Shown: in pieces, positions 39,291 to 47,172 of the stretch
Position numbering within the stretch: position 1 is the first letter of the stretch
How the letters are laid out: each line of letters opens with the position of its first letter
DNA from: Microthrixaceae bacterium
Lineage (GTDB): Bacteria > Actinomycetota > Acidimicrobiia > Acidimicrobiales > Poriferisodalaceae
Assembly: GCA_011523825.1 (NCBI GenBank)
Contig: WTFX01000002.1
Span: 1 to 64,000 of the forward strand
DNA: 64,000 nucleotides
Reading direction: 5' to 3'
The notes under the pieces: generated by a model
The model's input: the letters and a program-made list of their open reading frames with translations, nothing else
What the model was told of the DNA's origin: nothing
The model's database searches: none
Made by a program: the position numbers and the translations under genes

Positions 39291-41084
39291 CTACTGATCC
39301 AGCCAGACCTGGTGCATGGGCGACATCTGCCCCCAGATGTTGTTGGTCGGCGGGTTCATGACCGCCGGGTTGAACGCCTGCCAGAACGACGGCGTGTTCA
39401 GGAAGTAGATCGGCACCTCGTCGGCCACGATCTCCTGGAACTCGGCGTACAGCCTGGTCCGTTCGCCAGCGTCGAGCTCCTGGCCTGCCGCAGCGAGCAG
39501 CGCGTCGACTTCGGGATTGCAGTAGCCCGTGTTGTTGGTCCAGATCACGCCCACCCGGTTGTCGCACAGGTAGGTCCGATGCACGCCGATGACGGGATCG
39601 CCCCAGTTCCAGACCTGGTTGATGGTCATCTGGTAGTCCCCACCGGCGACTCGCTGCGCCCAGGTCGGGAAGTCTGGCGACACGCTCAGCTCGACTTTGA
39701 TGCCGGCTTCCTCCAGCGCCTGCACCACATACTCGGCGTGGACGACGAACGCCGGCGGGATGTAGTCGATGGTGAGCTCCAGCTCGCCTTCGCCGTAACC
39801 GGCTTCAGCCAGCAGCTGCTTGGCCCGGTCGATGTCCTTGTCGTAGTGGTTCACATCCGCGTTGTGGAACGGGCTGGCGGCGGCAATGCCGGTCGGCACC
39901 GGGAAGGTGAGCCCTTGTTCGATGACTCCCGAGAGGAAGTCGCGGTCAATCGCGTACCCGATGGCCTGCCGCACTCGCACATCAGACAAGGCAGGGTCGT
40001 TCAAGTTGAACTCCAGCCAGTTGATCTGGCCGATGGCCTCGTGGCCCTGAGCGGTCACCTCCACGTCGGGGTTGTCCATCAGGCGAAGCACGTTTGCTGC
40101 CGGGCCCAAGGTGGACGACAGGTGCGTCGTGCCGTTCTCGAGGCTCAGCACGATGGCCGTCGAATCGGGCGTGATCTCCATCACGATCTCGTCCAGGCAC
40201 GGCGTGCCCTCGATGAAGAAGTCGTCGAAGCGCTCCATCCGGATGATGGTTCCCGGCTCGTACTCGGCCAGCCGGAACGGGCCCGAACCCACGAAGTCTT
40301 CGCTGTTGCGCGGGTGGGACTTCATGTCCTGGCCGTCGTCGAAGATGTGCTTCGGGATGATCGGCAGCAGGCCCGGCGACATCGCCAGCAGGATCGCCGG
40401 GTGCGGCTGGCTGAGATTGATGACCGCCGTGTGCTCGTCAGGCGTGTCCACGCTCGTCACCGGTGCATACATCGGCTTGAACGGGTGGTTGGCCTGCACC
40501 GTCTGAATCGAGAACTCCACGTCGGCCGAGGTGATGGGCATTCCGTCGTGGAAGACAGCGTCCTCCACGAGGTGCAGCGTCACCGAGAGGCCGTCGTCAG
40601 CCACTTCCCAGCTCTCGGCCAGGTACGGCATGGGGTTGTACTCGTCGTCATAGAGCAACGGGCTCGCATTGAGCTGCGTGCCCGGCACGGCGGTCGCATA
40701 GCCCGACTGCACCGTGCCGTTCAGGTGCCGCGGCACCTGCGTGCTGCCGATGATGAGCGTCCCGCCGACGTTGGCCCCGCCGTTGCAATAGTCCATGGCC
40801 ATGTCGTCGGCCATGTCGTCGTCGGCCATGTCGTCGCCGTCAGCCATGTCGCCGTCGTCGGCCATGTCGTCGTCGGCCATGTCGTCGCCGTCAGCCATGT
40901 CACCGTCGTCGGCCATGTCATCGCCGGCATCAGTGCCCGCAGCCGCAGCGGCGGTGGTCGCCGGTGCGGCGTCATCGTCGTCATCGCTGGCGCACGAAGC
41001 GGCGATGAGCGCGAATACCGCGAGCAGCGCAATGAGCAGCCGGCCGAAGTGCCGCTGCTCACCGCGTGTCGTTGAAGTCCTCAT
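39291..41084 (-). CDS. Peptide ABC transporter substrate-binding lipoprotein with acidic Met/Ala/Asp repeat linker
   Basis: A 597-residue SBP_bac_5-type (OppA/DppA) binding protein. The signal peptide ends in FALIAASC, a good lipobox, so the protein is lipid-anchored outside the membrane. Residues about 35-100 form an acidic linker dominated by the repeated words DMADD and DMADG, encoded partly by two 51-base tandem repeats. The folded domain then begins VGGTLIIGSTQVPRHLNG and carries the family stretch VTLHLVEDAVFHDGMPITSADVEFSIQTV. The ATG at 41084 is chosen because GGAGGAG lies upstream and a signal peptide follows. The longer open frame to 41327 is not conserved. It is the first gene of the transporter-amidohydrolase operon. 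The ligand is unknown. Confidence 0.92.
   Translation of the reverse strand: MRTSTTRGEQRHFGRLLIALLAVFALIAASCASDDDDDAAPATTAAAAAGTDAGDDMADDGDMADGDDMADDDMADDGDMADGDDMADDDMADDMAMDYCNGGANVGGTLIIGSTQVPRHLNGTVQSGYATAVPGTQLNASPLLYDDEYNPMPYLAESWEVADDGLSVTLHLVEDAVFHDGMPITSADVEFSIQTVQANHPFKPMYAPVTSVDTPDEHTAVINLSQPHPAILLAMSPGLLPIIPKHIFDDGQDMKSHPRNSEDFVGSGPFRLAEYEPGTIIRMERFDDFFIEGTPCLDEIVMEITPDSTAIVLSLENGTTHLSSTLGPAANVLRLMDNPDVEVTAQGHEAIGQINWLEFNLNDPALSDVRVRQAIGYAIDRDFLSGVIEQGLTFPVPTGIAAASPFHNADVNHYDKDIDRAKQLLAEAGYGEGELELTIDYIPPAFVVHAEYVVQALEEAGIKVELSVSPDFPTWAQRVAGGDYQMTINQVWNWGDPVIGVHRTYLCDNRVGVIWTNNTGYCNPEVDALLAAAGQELDAGERTRLYAEFQEIVADEVPIYFLNTPSFWQAFNPAVMNPPTNNIWGQMSPMHQVWLDQ
40810..40911 (-). repeat. 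51-base tandem repeat (two copies) in the acidic linker
   Basis: The copies at 40810-40860 and 40861-40911 differ by a single base. They encode 17-residue units rich in Asp, Met, Ala and Gly in the linker of the peptide-binding lipoprotein. Shorter degenerate units continue on both sides. Confidence 0.85.
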
Positions 41085-41167
41085 TGGGGCTGTCTCCTCC
41101 CTGGGCGCACCCGCCGGCCACATGGCGACGGGTGCAAATGTTGGCAAGGCCCCGTGGGACCCTGCGC

Positions 41168-41173
41168 TACCGT
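41168..41173 (+). promoter_or_regulatory. Predicted -10 element upstream of the monooxygenase leader frame
   Basis: TACCGT preceded by GC, 8 bases before the ATG at 41182. It is identical to the hexamer before meaB and lies in the 171-base gap between the divergent peptide-transporter and monooxygenase operons. Confidence 0.35.
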
Positions 41174-41181
41174 AACCGACG

Positions 41182-41259
41182 ATGTCGTTGCCATCGACGG
41201 TGACACACGCAGTCCTCGGTGTGCAGCGCGATGGCGTCAGCAAGGTGGCTGGCCGATGA
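41182..41259 (+). CDS. Candidate 25-residue leader peptide coupled to the monooxygenase gene
   Basis: A short frame starting with ATG 8 bases after a TACCGT hexamer. It ends with a TGA (41257-41259) that overlaps the ATG of the flavin monooxygenase gene at 41256. The peptide has no recognisable domain. Position and overlap suggest that its translation could deliver ribosomes to the monooxygenase start, which itself lacks a good ribosome binding site. It could also be chance. Confidence 0.35.
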   Translation: MSLPSTVTHAVLGVQRDGVSKVAGR

Positions 41260-42368
41260 AGGTCCACTGGTTCTTGCCAACGGGCGGCGATTCTCGCGAC
41301 GTGCTGCCCGACGAGCCGGGCGCGCACTGGCGGCCGCCGTCCATGGACTATCTCGCTCAGATCGCGACGGCCTGCGATCAGCTCGGCTACGAGGGCATGC
41401 TCACGCCGTGCGGGACCATGTGCGAGGACGCGTGGCTCTCCACGATTGCCTTGGCGCCGTTGACCAAGCGCGTCAAGTTCCTCGTTGCTTTCCGGCCGGG
41501 CTTTCTGTCGCCGACGCTGGCGGCGCAGATGGCCTCCACCTACCAGCGGCTGTCGGGCGGGCGGCTGCTCATCAACATCGTCACCGGCGCTGAACCCCGT
41601 GAGCTGAACCGCTTCGGCGACTGGCTCGACAAGGACACTCGCTATGCGCGCACGGGCGAATTCCTGCGCATCGTGCGTGAGGCGTGGTCGGGCGAGCCGT
41701 TCGACTTCGAGGGCGACTTCTACAAGGTCGCCGCTGCCACGACCCGGGAGGCGCCCGATCCGCTCCCCGCGATCTACTTCGGCGGGGCGTCACCGGCGGC
41801 CGAGCAGATCGCGGCCCAGCACGTCGACGTCTACTTGGCGTGGGGCGAGCCCCCCGACATGGTGACCGAACGGCTGGACCGCATGCGGGCCCGAGCTGCG
41901 GAACACGGTCGCACGCTGCGCTACGGCATCCGTTTTCACGTCATCACGCGGCCCGACGCAGCGGACGCTTGGGCTGTGGCCGACGACATGCTGGCTCACA
42001 TGAGCCCCGAGGCCATCGCCGCTGCCCAAGCCGACTTCGCCACGACCATGTCGGAGGGCCAGCGCCGCATGGCCCAGCTTCACGCCGAGGGCAGCGGGCG
42101 GCTGGAGATCCACCCCAATGTGTGGTCGGGGATCGGACTCGTCCGTGGCGGCGCCGGAACGGCGCTGGTGGGCAGCTACAGCGAGGTGGCGGACCGCATC
42201 GCCGAATACCACGCGCTGGGCTTCGACGAGTTCATCCTGTCGGGCTACCCGCACCTTGAGGAGGCGTACTGGTTCGGAGAGGGTGTCATGCCGATCCTGC
42301 GCGAACGCGGGCTGCTCGAACCGCTCGCGCACGGTTCCGACAACGCTCTGGTCTCGTCGTTCCGCTGA
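41256..42368 (+). CDS. LLM-class FMNH2-dependent monooxygenase (SsuD-like)
   Basis: A 370-residue TIM-barrel flavin monooxygenase of the bacterial luciferase superfamily, closest in pattern to alkanesulfonate monooxygenase SsuD. Seen: the N-terminal WFLPTGGDSRD, GYEGMLTPCGTMCEDAW, and VAFRPGFLSPTLAAQMASTYQRLSGGRLLINIVTG. Also seen are the flavin/substrate loop ELNRFGDWLDKDTRYARTGEFL, IYFGGASPAA and the C-terminal GFDEFILSGYPHLEEAYWFGEGV. SsuD cleaves C-S bonds of sulfonates with reduced flavin and oxygen. Related enzymes attack other heteroatom compounds. A partner flavin reductase is not present. It is followed after 7 bases by the amidotransferase-P450 fusion, so the two are co-expressed. 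Confidence 0.9.
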   Translation: MKVHWFLPTGGDSRDVLPDEPGAHWRPPSMDYLAQIATACDQLGYEGMLTPCGTMCEDAWLSTIALAPLTKRVKFLVAFRPGFLSPTLAAQMASTYQRLSGGRLLINIVTGAEPRELNRFGDWLDKDTRYARTGEFLRIVREAWSGEPFDFEGDFYKVAAATTREAPDPLPAIYFGGASPAAEQIAAQHVDVYLAWGEPPDMVTERLDRMRARAAEHGRTLRYGIRFHVITRPDAADAWAVADDMLAHMSPEAIAAAQADFATTMSEGQRRMAQLHAEGSGRLEIHPNVWSGIGLVRGGAGTALVGSYSEVADRIAEYHALGFDEFILSGYPHLEEAYWFGEGVMPILRERGLLEPLAHGSDNALVSSFR

Positions 42369-42375
42369 GCTGCAG

Positions 42376-44430
42376 ATGTCAGACAGCCCGCGACGAGAAA
42401 GACGGGAAACCGGCACGTCAGCCGAGCAGCGTCCTCTGCGCCTGGGCTTGCTGCGCTGCGACGATCCGGTCCCCGAGCTGAGATCGATCTGCGGCACCTA
42501 CTCGGACATGTTCGCCGACGTCATCGCTCGGGTCGATCCCAGCGTGCAGATGGACACCTTCAGCCTCCCCGATGACGAATGGCCCGACGACCTCGATGCG
42601 TATGACGGCTGGATGACCACGGGAACCCGCGCCTCGGTTTACGACGACGCGCCCTGGATCAGCCGGTTCGCGGACTTCGTGCGGCAGCTGCACGCCGAGG
42701 GTCGCAAGATGTTCGGTGTCTGCTTCGGGCACCAGATGATCGCCCATGCGCTCGGCGGCACGGTGCAGCGAGCCTCGCACGGCTGGACGGTGGGCGCGAA
42801 TGTCTGGACAATCCACGAGCGGCGTCCCTGGATGGACCCGCCCGCCGATGAGATCCGGCTCATCCACAGCCATCAGGACCAAGTGCTGTCCTTGCCGCCC
42901 GGCGGAGTGGTGCTGGCGGGCGCCGATCAGTGCCCGATCGCGATGCTGGCAGTGGGGGAGCATCTCGTCGGACTGCAGGGCCACCCGGAATTCGAACCCG
43001 AGTTCGTGGGCCCGCTGTACGAGAGCCGCACAGAGCTGCTGGGCGCCGATGCCGTTGCCGAAGCCCAGGCCAGCCTGTCAACGCCGTGCAACCAGGAACT
43101 TGTCGCCGGCTGGATGTTGCGCTTCTTCGCCCGCTCGCACGAGGTCAACCTGAGGGACTTCGGTCTGTTCGACCCGGCAGTTCAGCAGTGCCCGCATGCC
43201 TACTACGCCGAGATGCGCGAATCAGCGCCGGTGTACGAGGCGGCGGCCGGCGGTGGCTCGCTGCATCTGATCACCAGGTACGACGACGTGCTGGAGGTGG
43301 TGCGGGATCCCGAGACCTTCTCCTCCCGTTTTGATGTCGGCGGCCGAGGCAATGCTGAGCTGGCTCGTCGCACCAAGGATCTCTACGAGGCCGAGGGCGG
43401 TTACGACCGGGTCGGCACGATGCTCACGGCGGATCCTCCTGAGCACACCCGATTCCGCCGTCTCGTCAGCAAGGCATTCACTCCCAAGGTGGTGAACGAT
43501 CTCGAACCTGCAGTGCGCGAGATAGCAGCGGCGCTGATCGACCGGATGCTCGCTGATGCCTCTGGCGGCGATTCGATCGACTTTGTGGAGGCGTTCGCGG
43601 TGCCCCTCCCAGTGGCGGTCATTGCCCGCGCGCTCAACGTTCCCGACGACCGGCTCGCCGATTTCAAGCGCTGGAGCGACGCCTCGATTGCCGGCATCGG
43701 CACGAACATCTCCGTCGAGGAACGTCTCGACGCCGAGCGCGAGGTCATCGAGTTCCAGAAGTACTTCGCCGAACAGCTCGAACGTCGGCGCACCGAACCG
43801 CAGGACGATCTGCTGACGAACCTGCTCAACGCGCGCATCGACCGCGAAGTCGATGATGTCGCCGGCGAAGCAGTGTCGACCGAGCCGCTCACGATCGCGG
43901 AGATGCTCAGCATCATCCAGCAGCTGCTGGTGGCCGGCAACGAGACCACCACCAAGATGCTCACCGAGATGCTGCGGCTGCTGGCCGAGCACCCCGCCGA
44001 GTGGGGTGCGCTGCGAGCGGACCCGTCGCTAGCCGCAGCCTTTGTGGAAGAGACCCTGCGCCTGTCGACGCCAACGCAGGGGATGTTCCGCGTGGTGAAG
44101 AAGGACACCCGGCTCGCCGGCGTCGACCTTCCCGCTGGATCTCACCTGGTGGTGATGTTCAGCTCGGCCAACCGGGACCGGTCGGTCTTCGATGACGCAG
44201 ACTCCTTCTGCCCGATGCGCGACGGCGTATCGAACCATCTCGCGTTCGGCCGGGGAATCCACTTCTGCCTGGGAGCGGCACTGGCACGGCTGGAAGGGCG
44301 GGTTGCGGCCGAAGAGCTGTCGCAGCGGCTGCGTTCCGTCGCGCTCTGCGCCTCGAATGACTTCGAGTATCACCCCAGCTTCTTGCTGCGAGGCCTCAAG
44401 CGGCTCAATATCCAGCCGGTGCCTGCCTGA
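42376..44430 (+). CDS. Fusion of a class I glutamine amidotransferase domain and a cytochrome P450
   Basis: A 684-residue protein in one uninterrupted frame. Residues about 25-245 are a class I glutamine amidotransferase resembling the GMP-synthase GATase and its stand-alone relatives. The nucleophile is C116 in FGVCFGHQMIAHALGG, with H203 and E205 in LQGHPEFEPEF. Residues about 256-684 are a complete soluble bacterial P450: it begins FGLFDPAVQQCPHAYYAEMRESAPVY and has DPPEHTRFRRLVSKAFTP. It also has the I-helix oxygen motif AGNETT at 520-525, ExxR at E559-R562, and the heme loop FGRGIHFCLG with the ligand C631. The ATG at 42376 is 7 bases after the monooxygenase stop. No ferredoxin gene is adjacent. 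Both halves look catalytically intact. Substrate and joint function are unknown. Confidence 0.92.
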   Translation: MSDSPRRERRETGTSAEQRPLRLGLLRCDDPVPELRSICGTYSDMFADVIARVDPSVQMDTFSLPDDEWPDDLDAYDGWMTTGTRASVYDDAPWISRFADFVRQLHAEGRKMFGVCFGHQMIAHALGGTVQRASHGWTVGANVWTIHERRPWMDPPADEIRLIHSHQDQVLSLPPGGVVLAGADQCPIAMLAVGEHLVGLQGHPEFEPEFVGPLYESRTELLGADAVAEAQASLSTPCNQELVAGWMLRFFARSHEVNLRDFGLFDPAVQQCPHAYYAEMRESAPVYEAAAGGGSLHLITRYDDVLEVVRDPETFSSRFDVGGRGNAELARRTKDLYEAEGGYDRVGTMLTADPPEHTRFRRLVSKAFTPKVVNDLEPAVREIAAALIDRMLADASGGDSIDFVEAFAVPLPVAVIARALNVPDDRLADFKRWSDASIAGIGTNISVEERLDAEREVIEFQKYFAEQLERRRTEPQDDLLTNLLNARIDREVDDVAGEAVSTEPLTIAEMLSIIQQLLVAGNETTTKMLTEMLRLLAEHPAEWGALRADPSLAAAFVEETLRLSTPTQGMFRVVKKDTRLAGVDLPAGSHLVVMFSSANRDRSVFDDADSFCPMRDGVSNHLAFGRGIHFCLGAALARLEGRVAAEELSQRLRSVALCASNDFEYHPSFLLRGLKRLNIQPVPA

Positions 44431-44448
44431 GCCGTCCGGCAATCGGAG

Positions 44449-45039
44449 CTAGGTGGTGGGCAGCCACGCAGGCCGGTCCTGCTCGTAGCTGTCGATCTCC
44501 GATGCGCTGCGCAGTGTTATGCCGATGTCGTCGAGACCCTCGAGGAAGCGCTCCTGGGTTGCGTCATCCATCGGGAACGATTCGGTGATGCCCGCAGCGG
44601 GTGCGCTGAGCAGGCGTCGCTCGACGTCGACTGTGACCACCAAGTCGGGGTCGGCAGCCACGGCGGCCCGGAGTCTGGCGGCGGCCTCCTCGGACACCTG
44701 CACCGGCACCAGCCCGTTCTTGGTGGAGTTGTTGCGGAAGATGTCGCCGAAACGGGGGGAGACCACCGCCACGAAGCCGTAGTCCATGAGTGCCCATACA
44801 GCGTGCTCGCGCGACGACCCCGTGCCGAAGTTCGACCCTGCTACGAGCACCGTGGCGCCCGCAAAGCGCTCGTCATTCAGCACGAAATCACGCTCGTCAC
44901 GCCACTCGCTGAAGAGCCCCTTGCCGAAGCCGGTGCGCTCGACCCGCTTCAGCCAGTCGCTGGGGATGATCTGGTCGGTGTCCACGTCGGAGCGATCGAG
45001 AGGCACGGCCCGCCCCTCATGGACTCGTACTGGCTCCAT
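44449..45039 (-). CDS. leuD: 3-isopropylmalate dehydratase small subunit
   Basis: A 196-residue swivel-domain subunit of isopropylmalate isomerase. Landmarks are VPLDRSDVDTDQIIPSDWLKR, the GSNFGTGSSREHAVWALMDYGF active-site loop, and SPRFGDIFRNNSTKNGLVPV. It forms the active dehydratase with LeuC and may also process citramalate in the isoleucine route with CimA. The gene follows leuC by 19 bases on the minus strand. It converges with the P450 fusion gene. Confidence 0.95.
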   Translation of the reverse strand: MEPVRVHEGRAVPLDRSDVDTDQIIPSDWLKRVERTGFGKGLFSEWRDERDFVLNDERFAGATVLVAGSNFGTGSSREHAVWALMDYGFVAVVSPRFGDIFRNNSTKNGLVPVQVSEEAAARLRAAVAADPDLVVTVDVERRLLSAPAAGITESFPMDDATQERFLEGLDDIGITLRSASEIDSYEQDRPAWLPTT

Positions 45040-45058
45040 CGGATTGTTCCTCTCCTGC

Positions 45059-46480
45059 TCAGCCGAGATCGTCGGGTGTGACGAAGCGACCGGCGATGGC
45101 TGTCGCCGCGGCCACCTCCGGCGAGCACAGGTGCGTGCGACCGCCGCGGCCCTGTCGACCCTCGAAGTTGCGATTCGACGTCGATGCCGAGCGTTCGCCG
45201 GGCGAGAGCTTGTCGGGGTTCATCGCCAGACACATCGAGCAGCCGGGCTCGCGCCAATCGAACCCCGCTTCTACGAAGATCGCGTCCAGCCCCTCGGCCT
45301 CGGCCTGCGCCTTGACGGCGAACGAGCCGGGCACCACCAGTGTGCGCACGCCGTCCGCCACCGTGCGGCCTTGGGCCACCGCCGCCGCAGCCCGCAGGTC
45401 CTCGATGCGCGAGTTCGTGCAGCTGCCGATGAACACCGTGTCGACCTGCACGTCAGACAAACGCGTACCCGCCGTGAGCCCCATGTAGTCCAGCGCCCGC
45501 TGGGCGGTCGTCGCCTCGACCGGGTCGTCGAAATCGCCGGGGCCCGGCACGGCGCCGTCGATGGGAATGACGTGTGCCGGATTGGTGCCCCACGTGACGT
45601 GCGGTCGCAGCGAGGCGCCGTCGATGGTCACCGAGCGGTCGAACGCCGCGTCCTCGTCGGTGACCAGCGAGCGCCAGTCGGCCACCGCAGCCTCCCAGTC
45701 GGCGCCGGCCGGGGCGTGGGAGCGACCTGCCAGGTAATCGAAGGTGGTCTCGTCGGGTGCGACCATGCCCGCCTTGGCGCCCGCCTCGATGGACATATTG
45801 CAGACCGTCATCCGACCTTCCATCGACAGCGCCTCGATCGCCGAGCCGCGGTACTCGATGATGTGGCCGATGCCGCCGCCGGTGCCGATGCGCCCGATGA
45901 TCGCCAGCACGATGTCCTTGGCGGTCACGCCCGCAGGCGCCTCGCCGTCCACGCGGACCTCCATGGTGGACGGCCGTGCCTGCGGCAGCGTCTGGCTCGC
46001 AAGCACGTGCTCCACCTCGGAGGTGCCGATGCCGAAGGCCAGTGCGCCGAAGGCACCGTGCGTCGAGGTGTGGCTGTCGCCGCACACCACGGTCATTCCG
46101 GGCAGCGTGAGGCCCTGCTCGGGGCCGATGACGTGCACGATGCCCTGGCCCGGATCGCCCATCGGGTACAGCGTGATGTCGAACTCGTCGCAATTCGCCC
46201 GCAGCACCTCCACCTGCTTGGCCGATATCGGGTCGGCGATCGGCAGGTGCAGATCGGCGGTGGGGACGTTGTGGTCCTCGGTCGCCACGGTCAGGTCGGG
46301 GCGGCGCACGCTGCGCCCCGACATGCGCAAGCCGTCGAAGGCCTGCGGGGAAGTCACCTCATGGATGAGGTGAAGATCGATATAGAGGAGATCGGGCTGC
46401 CCGCCGCCGGTGCGGACGACATGGCGGTCCCAAACCTTCTCGCTGAGGGTGCGCGCACCCGTCGCGGCGGCGTTTGTCAC
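45059..46480 (-). CDS. leuC: 3-isopropylmalate dehydratase large subunit
   Basis: A 473-residue aconitase-family iron-sulfur enzyme that isomerises 2- to 3-isopropylmalate. Seen: [40 protein letters not shown], and the first cluster cysteine in [17 protein letters not shown]. The remaining two cluster cysteines are in [12 protein letters not shown], followed by [17 protein letters not shown]. The start is a GTG with a promoter-like CATAGT six bases upstream, so a leaderless mRNA is likely. leuD follows directly. With leuB and cimA across the greA gene it supplies both leucine and, probably, the citramalate pathway. Confidence 0.96.
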   Translation of the reverse strand: MTNAAATGARTLSEKVWDRHVVRTGGGQPDLLYIDLHLIHEVTSPQAFDGLRMSGRSVRRPDLTVATEDHNVPTADLHLPIADPISAKQVEVLRANCDEFDITLYPMGDPGQGIVHVIGPEQGLTLPGMTVVCGDSHTSTHGAFGALAFGIGTSEVEHVLASQTLPQARPSTMEVRVDGEAPAGVTAKDIVLAIIGRIGTGGGIGHIIEYRGSAIEALSMEGRMTVCNMSIEAGAKAGMVAPDETTFDYLAGRSHAPAGADWEAAVADWRSLVTDEDAAFDRSVTIDGASLRPHVTWGTNPAHVIPIDGAVPGPGDFDDPVEATTAQRALDYMGLTAGTRLSDVQVDTVFIGSCTNSRIEDLRAAAAVAQGRTVADGVRTLVVPGSFAVKAQAEAEGLDAIFVEAGFDWREPGCSMCLAMNPDKLSPGERSASTSNRNFEGRQGRGGRTHLCSPEVAAATAIAGRFVTPDDLG

Positions 46481-46486
46481 GTCCTC

Positions 46487-46516
46487 ACTATGGACCCTGC
46501 AGGCCTGTCATTCCAA
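46487..46516 (-). promoter_or_regulatory. Predicted leuCD promoter
   Basis: On the minus strand TTGGAA (46516-46511), an 18-base spacer and CATAGT (46492-46487), then 6 bases to the leuC GTG. The form parallels the ilv leader and yqgE promoters, both CANNNT-6-GTG. Confidence 0.45.
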
Positions 46517-46542
46517 CGCAATGGTCTGAGGGGCGCTGCCGG

Positions 46543-47022
46543 TCAGGCTTCGACGGCGACGACTTCGATGCTCAGCTGGTTGCCGTTCGCCTCGTAGGTG
46601 ACCGTCTGACCCGCCCGGGCGCCCTCGAGCGCCTGGCCCATGGGCGACCCCGGCGACACCACTTCGATACCTGTCCGGCGTTCCTCGATCGAGCCGAACA
46701 GGTACTGCTCGACCTCGTCGTCGCCCTGGAAGCGGATGGACACCACGAGTCCCGGCGCCACGACGCTGTCGCCGGAGGGGTCCTCCGATTCGGCGACGAT
46801 CTCGCAGTTCTCCAGGATCGACTTCAACCGCATGATGCGGCCTTCCATCTTCCCCTGCTCTTCCTTGGCGGCGTGGTAGTCGCCGTTCTCCGAGAGGTCT
46901 CCCAGCAGCCGGGCCGCCTCGATCTGGCCTGCGATATCGATGCGACCTCGCCCGGTCAGATCGATGAGCTCGGCCTCGAGCCGATCGCGGGTCTCCGCTG
47001 AGATGTGGTGGATCTCGGGCAC
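46543..47022 (-). CDS. greA: Transcription elongation factor GreA
   Basis: A 159-residue GreA, which enters the RNA polymerase secondary channel and stimulates cleavage of backtracked RNA. The N-terminal coiled coil carries the acidic tip in GDLSENGDYHAAKEEQGKMEGRI. The C-terminal FKBP-like domain has the family end SPMGQALEGARAGQTVTYEANG. The GTG start lies 6 bases after a TAACCT hexamer, suggesting a leaderless message. It is a single gene between leuC and leuB. Confidence 0.95.
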   Translation of the reverse strand: MPEIHHISAETRDRLEAELIDLTGRGRIDIAGQIEAARLLGDLSENGDYHAAKEEQGKMEGRIMRLKSILENCEIVAESEDPSGDSVVAPGLVVSIRFQGDDEVEQYLFGSIEERRTGIEVVSPGSPMGQALEGARAGQTVTYEANGNQLSIEVVAVEA

Positions 47023-47028
47023 CCCGCG

Positions 47029-47034
47029 AGGTTA
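47029..47034 (-). promoter_or_regulatory. Predicted -10 element of greA
   Basis: TAACCT on the minus strand, 6 bases before the greA GTG. Hexamer and spacing are the same as at the cysteine desulfurase gene. Confidence 0.4.
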
Positions 47035-47172
47035 CCGAGGGCTTCTGTTGGCACACTCTCTGTGCTTTTCGCGCCGTGGCGCAGCTGCGCCTCATCCGTC
47101 CTCGGCGGATCGGCGTCGAAGGCACGCTTGCCGGCACGATCCGGGACAACAAGCCGAAGAGGGGACATCACA

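Noticed and set aside
40795..40930. Repeat cluster considered as a CRISPR array
   Set aside because: The units are in frame inside a lipoprotein linker, have no spacers, and differ by codon-type changes.
39186..41075. Very long plus-strand open frame opposite the peptide-binding lipoprotein gene
   Set aside because: Its translation is His/Arg/Val-rich low-complexity sequence without domains. It is the GC-driven mirror of a well supported gene with a signal peptide and family motifs.
41154..41256. Upstream in-frame GTG start for the flavin monooxygenase
   Set aside because: It would add 34 residues of Arg/Gly/Thr-rich sequence that SsuD-like proteins lack. The family N terminus begins at 41256.
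43100..43200. Possibility that the GATase-P450 fusion is a frameshift or lost-stop artefact
   Set aside because: The junction runs smoothly from the GATase end (WMLRFFARSHEVN) into a normal P450 start with no out-of-frame remnant. There is no second start or ribosome binding site at the boundary. Only resequencing could overturn this.
44786..46597. 603-codon plus-strand frame opposite leuC and leuD
   Set aside because: No recognisable protein. The opposite strand holds clear leuC and leuD with all active-site motifs.
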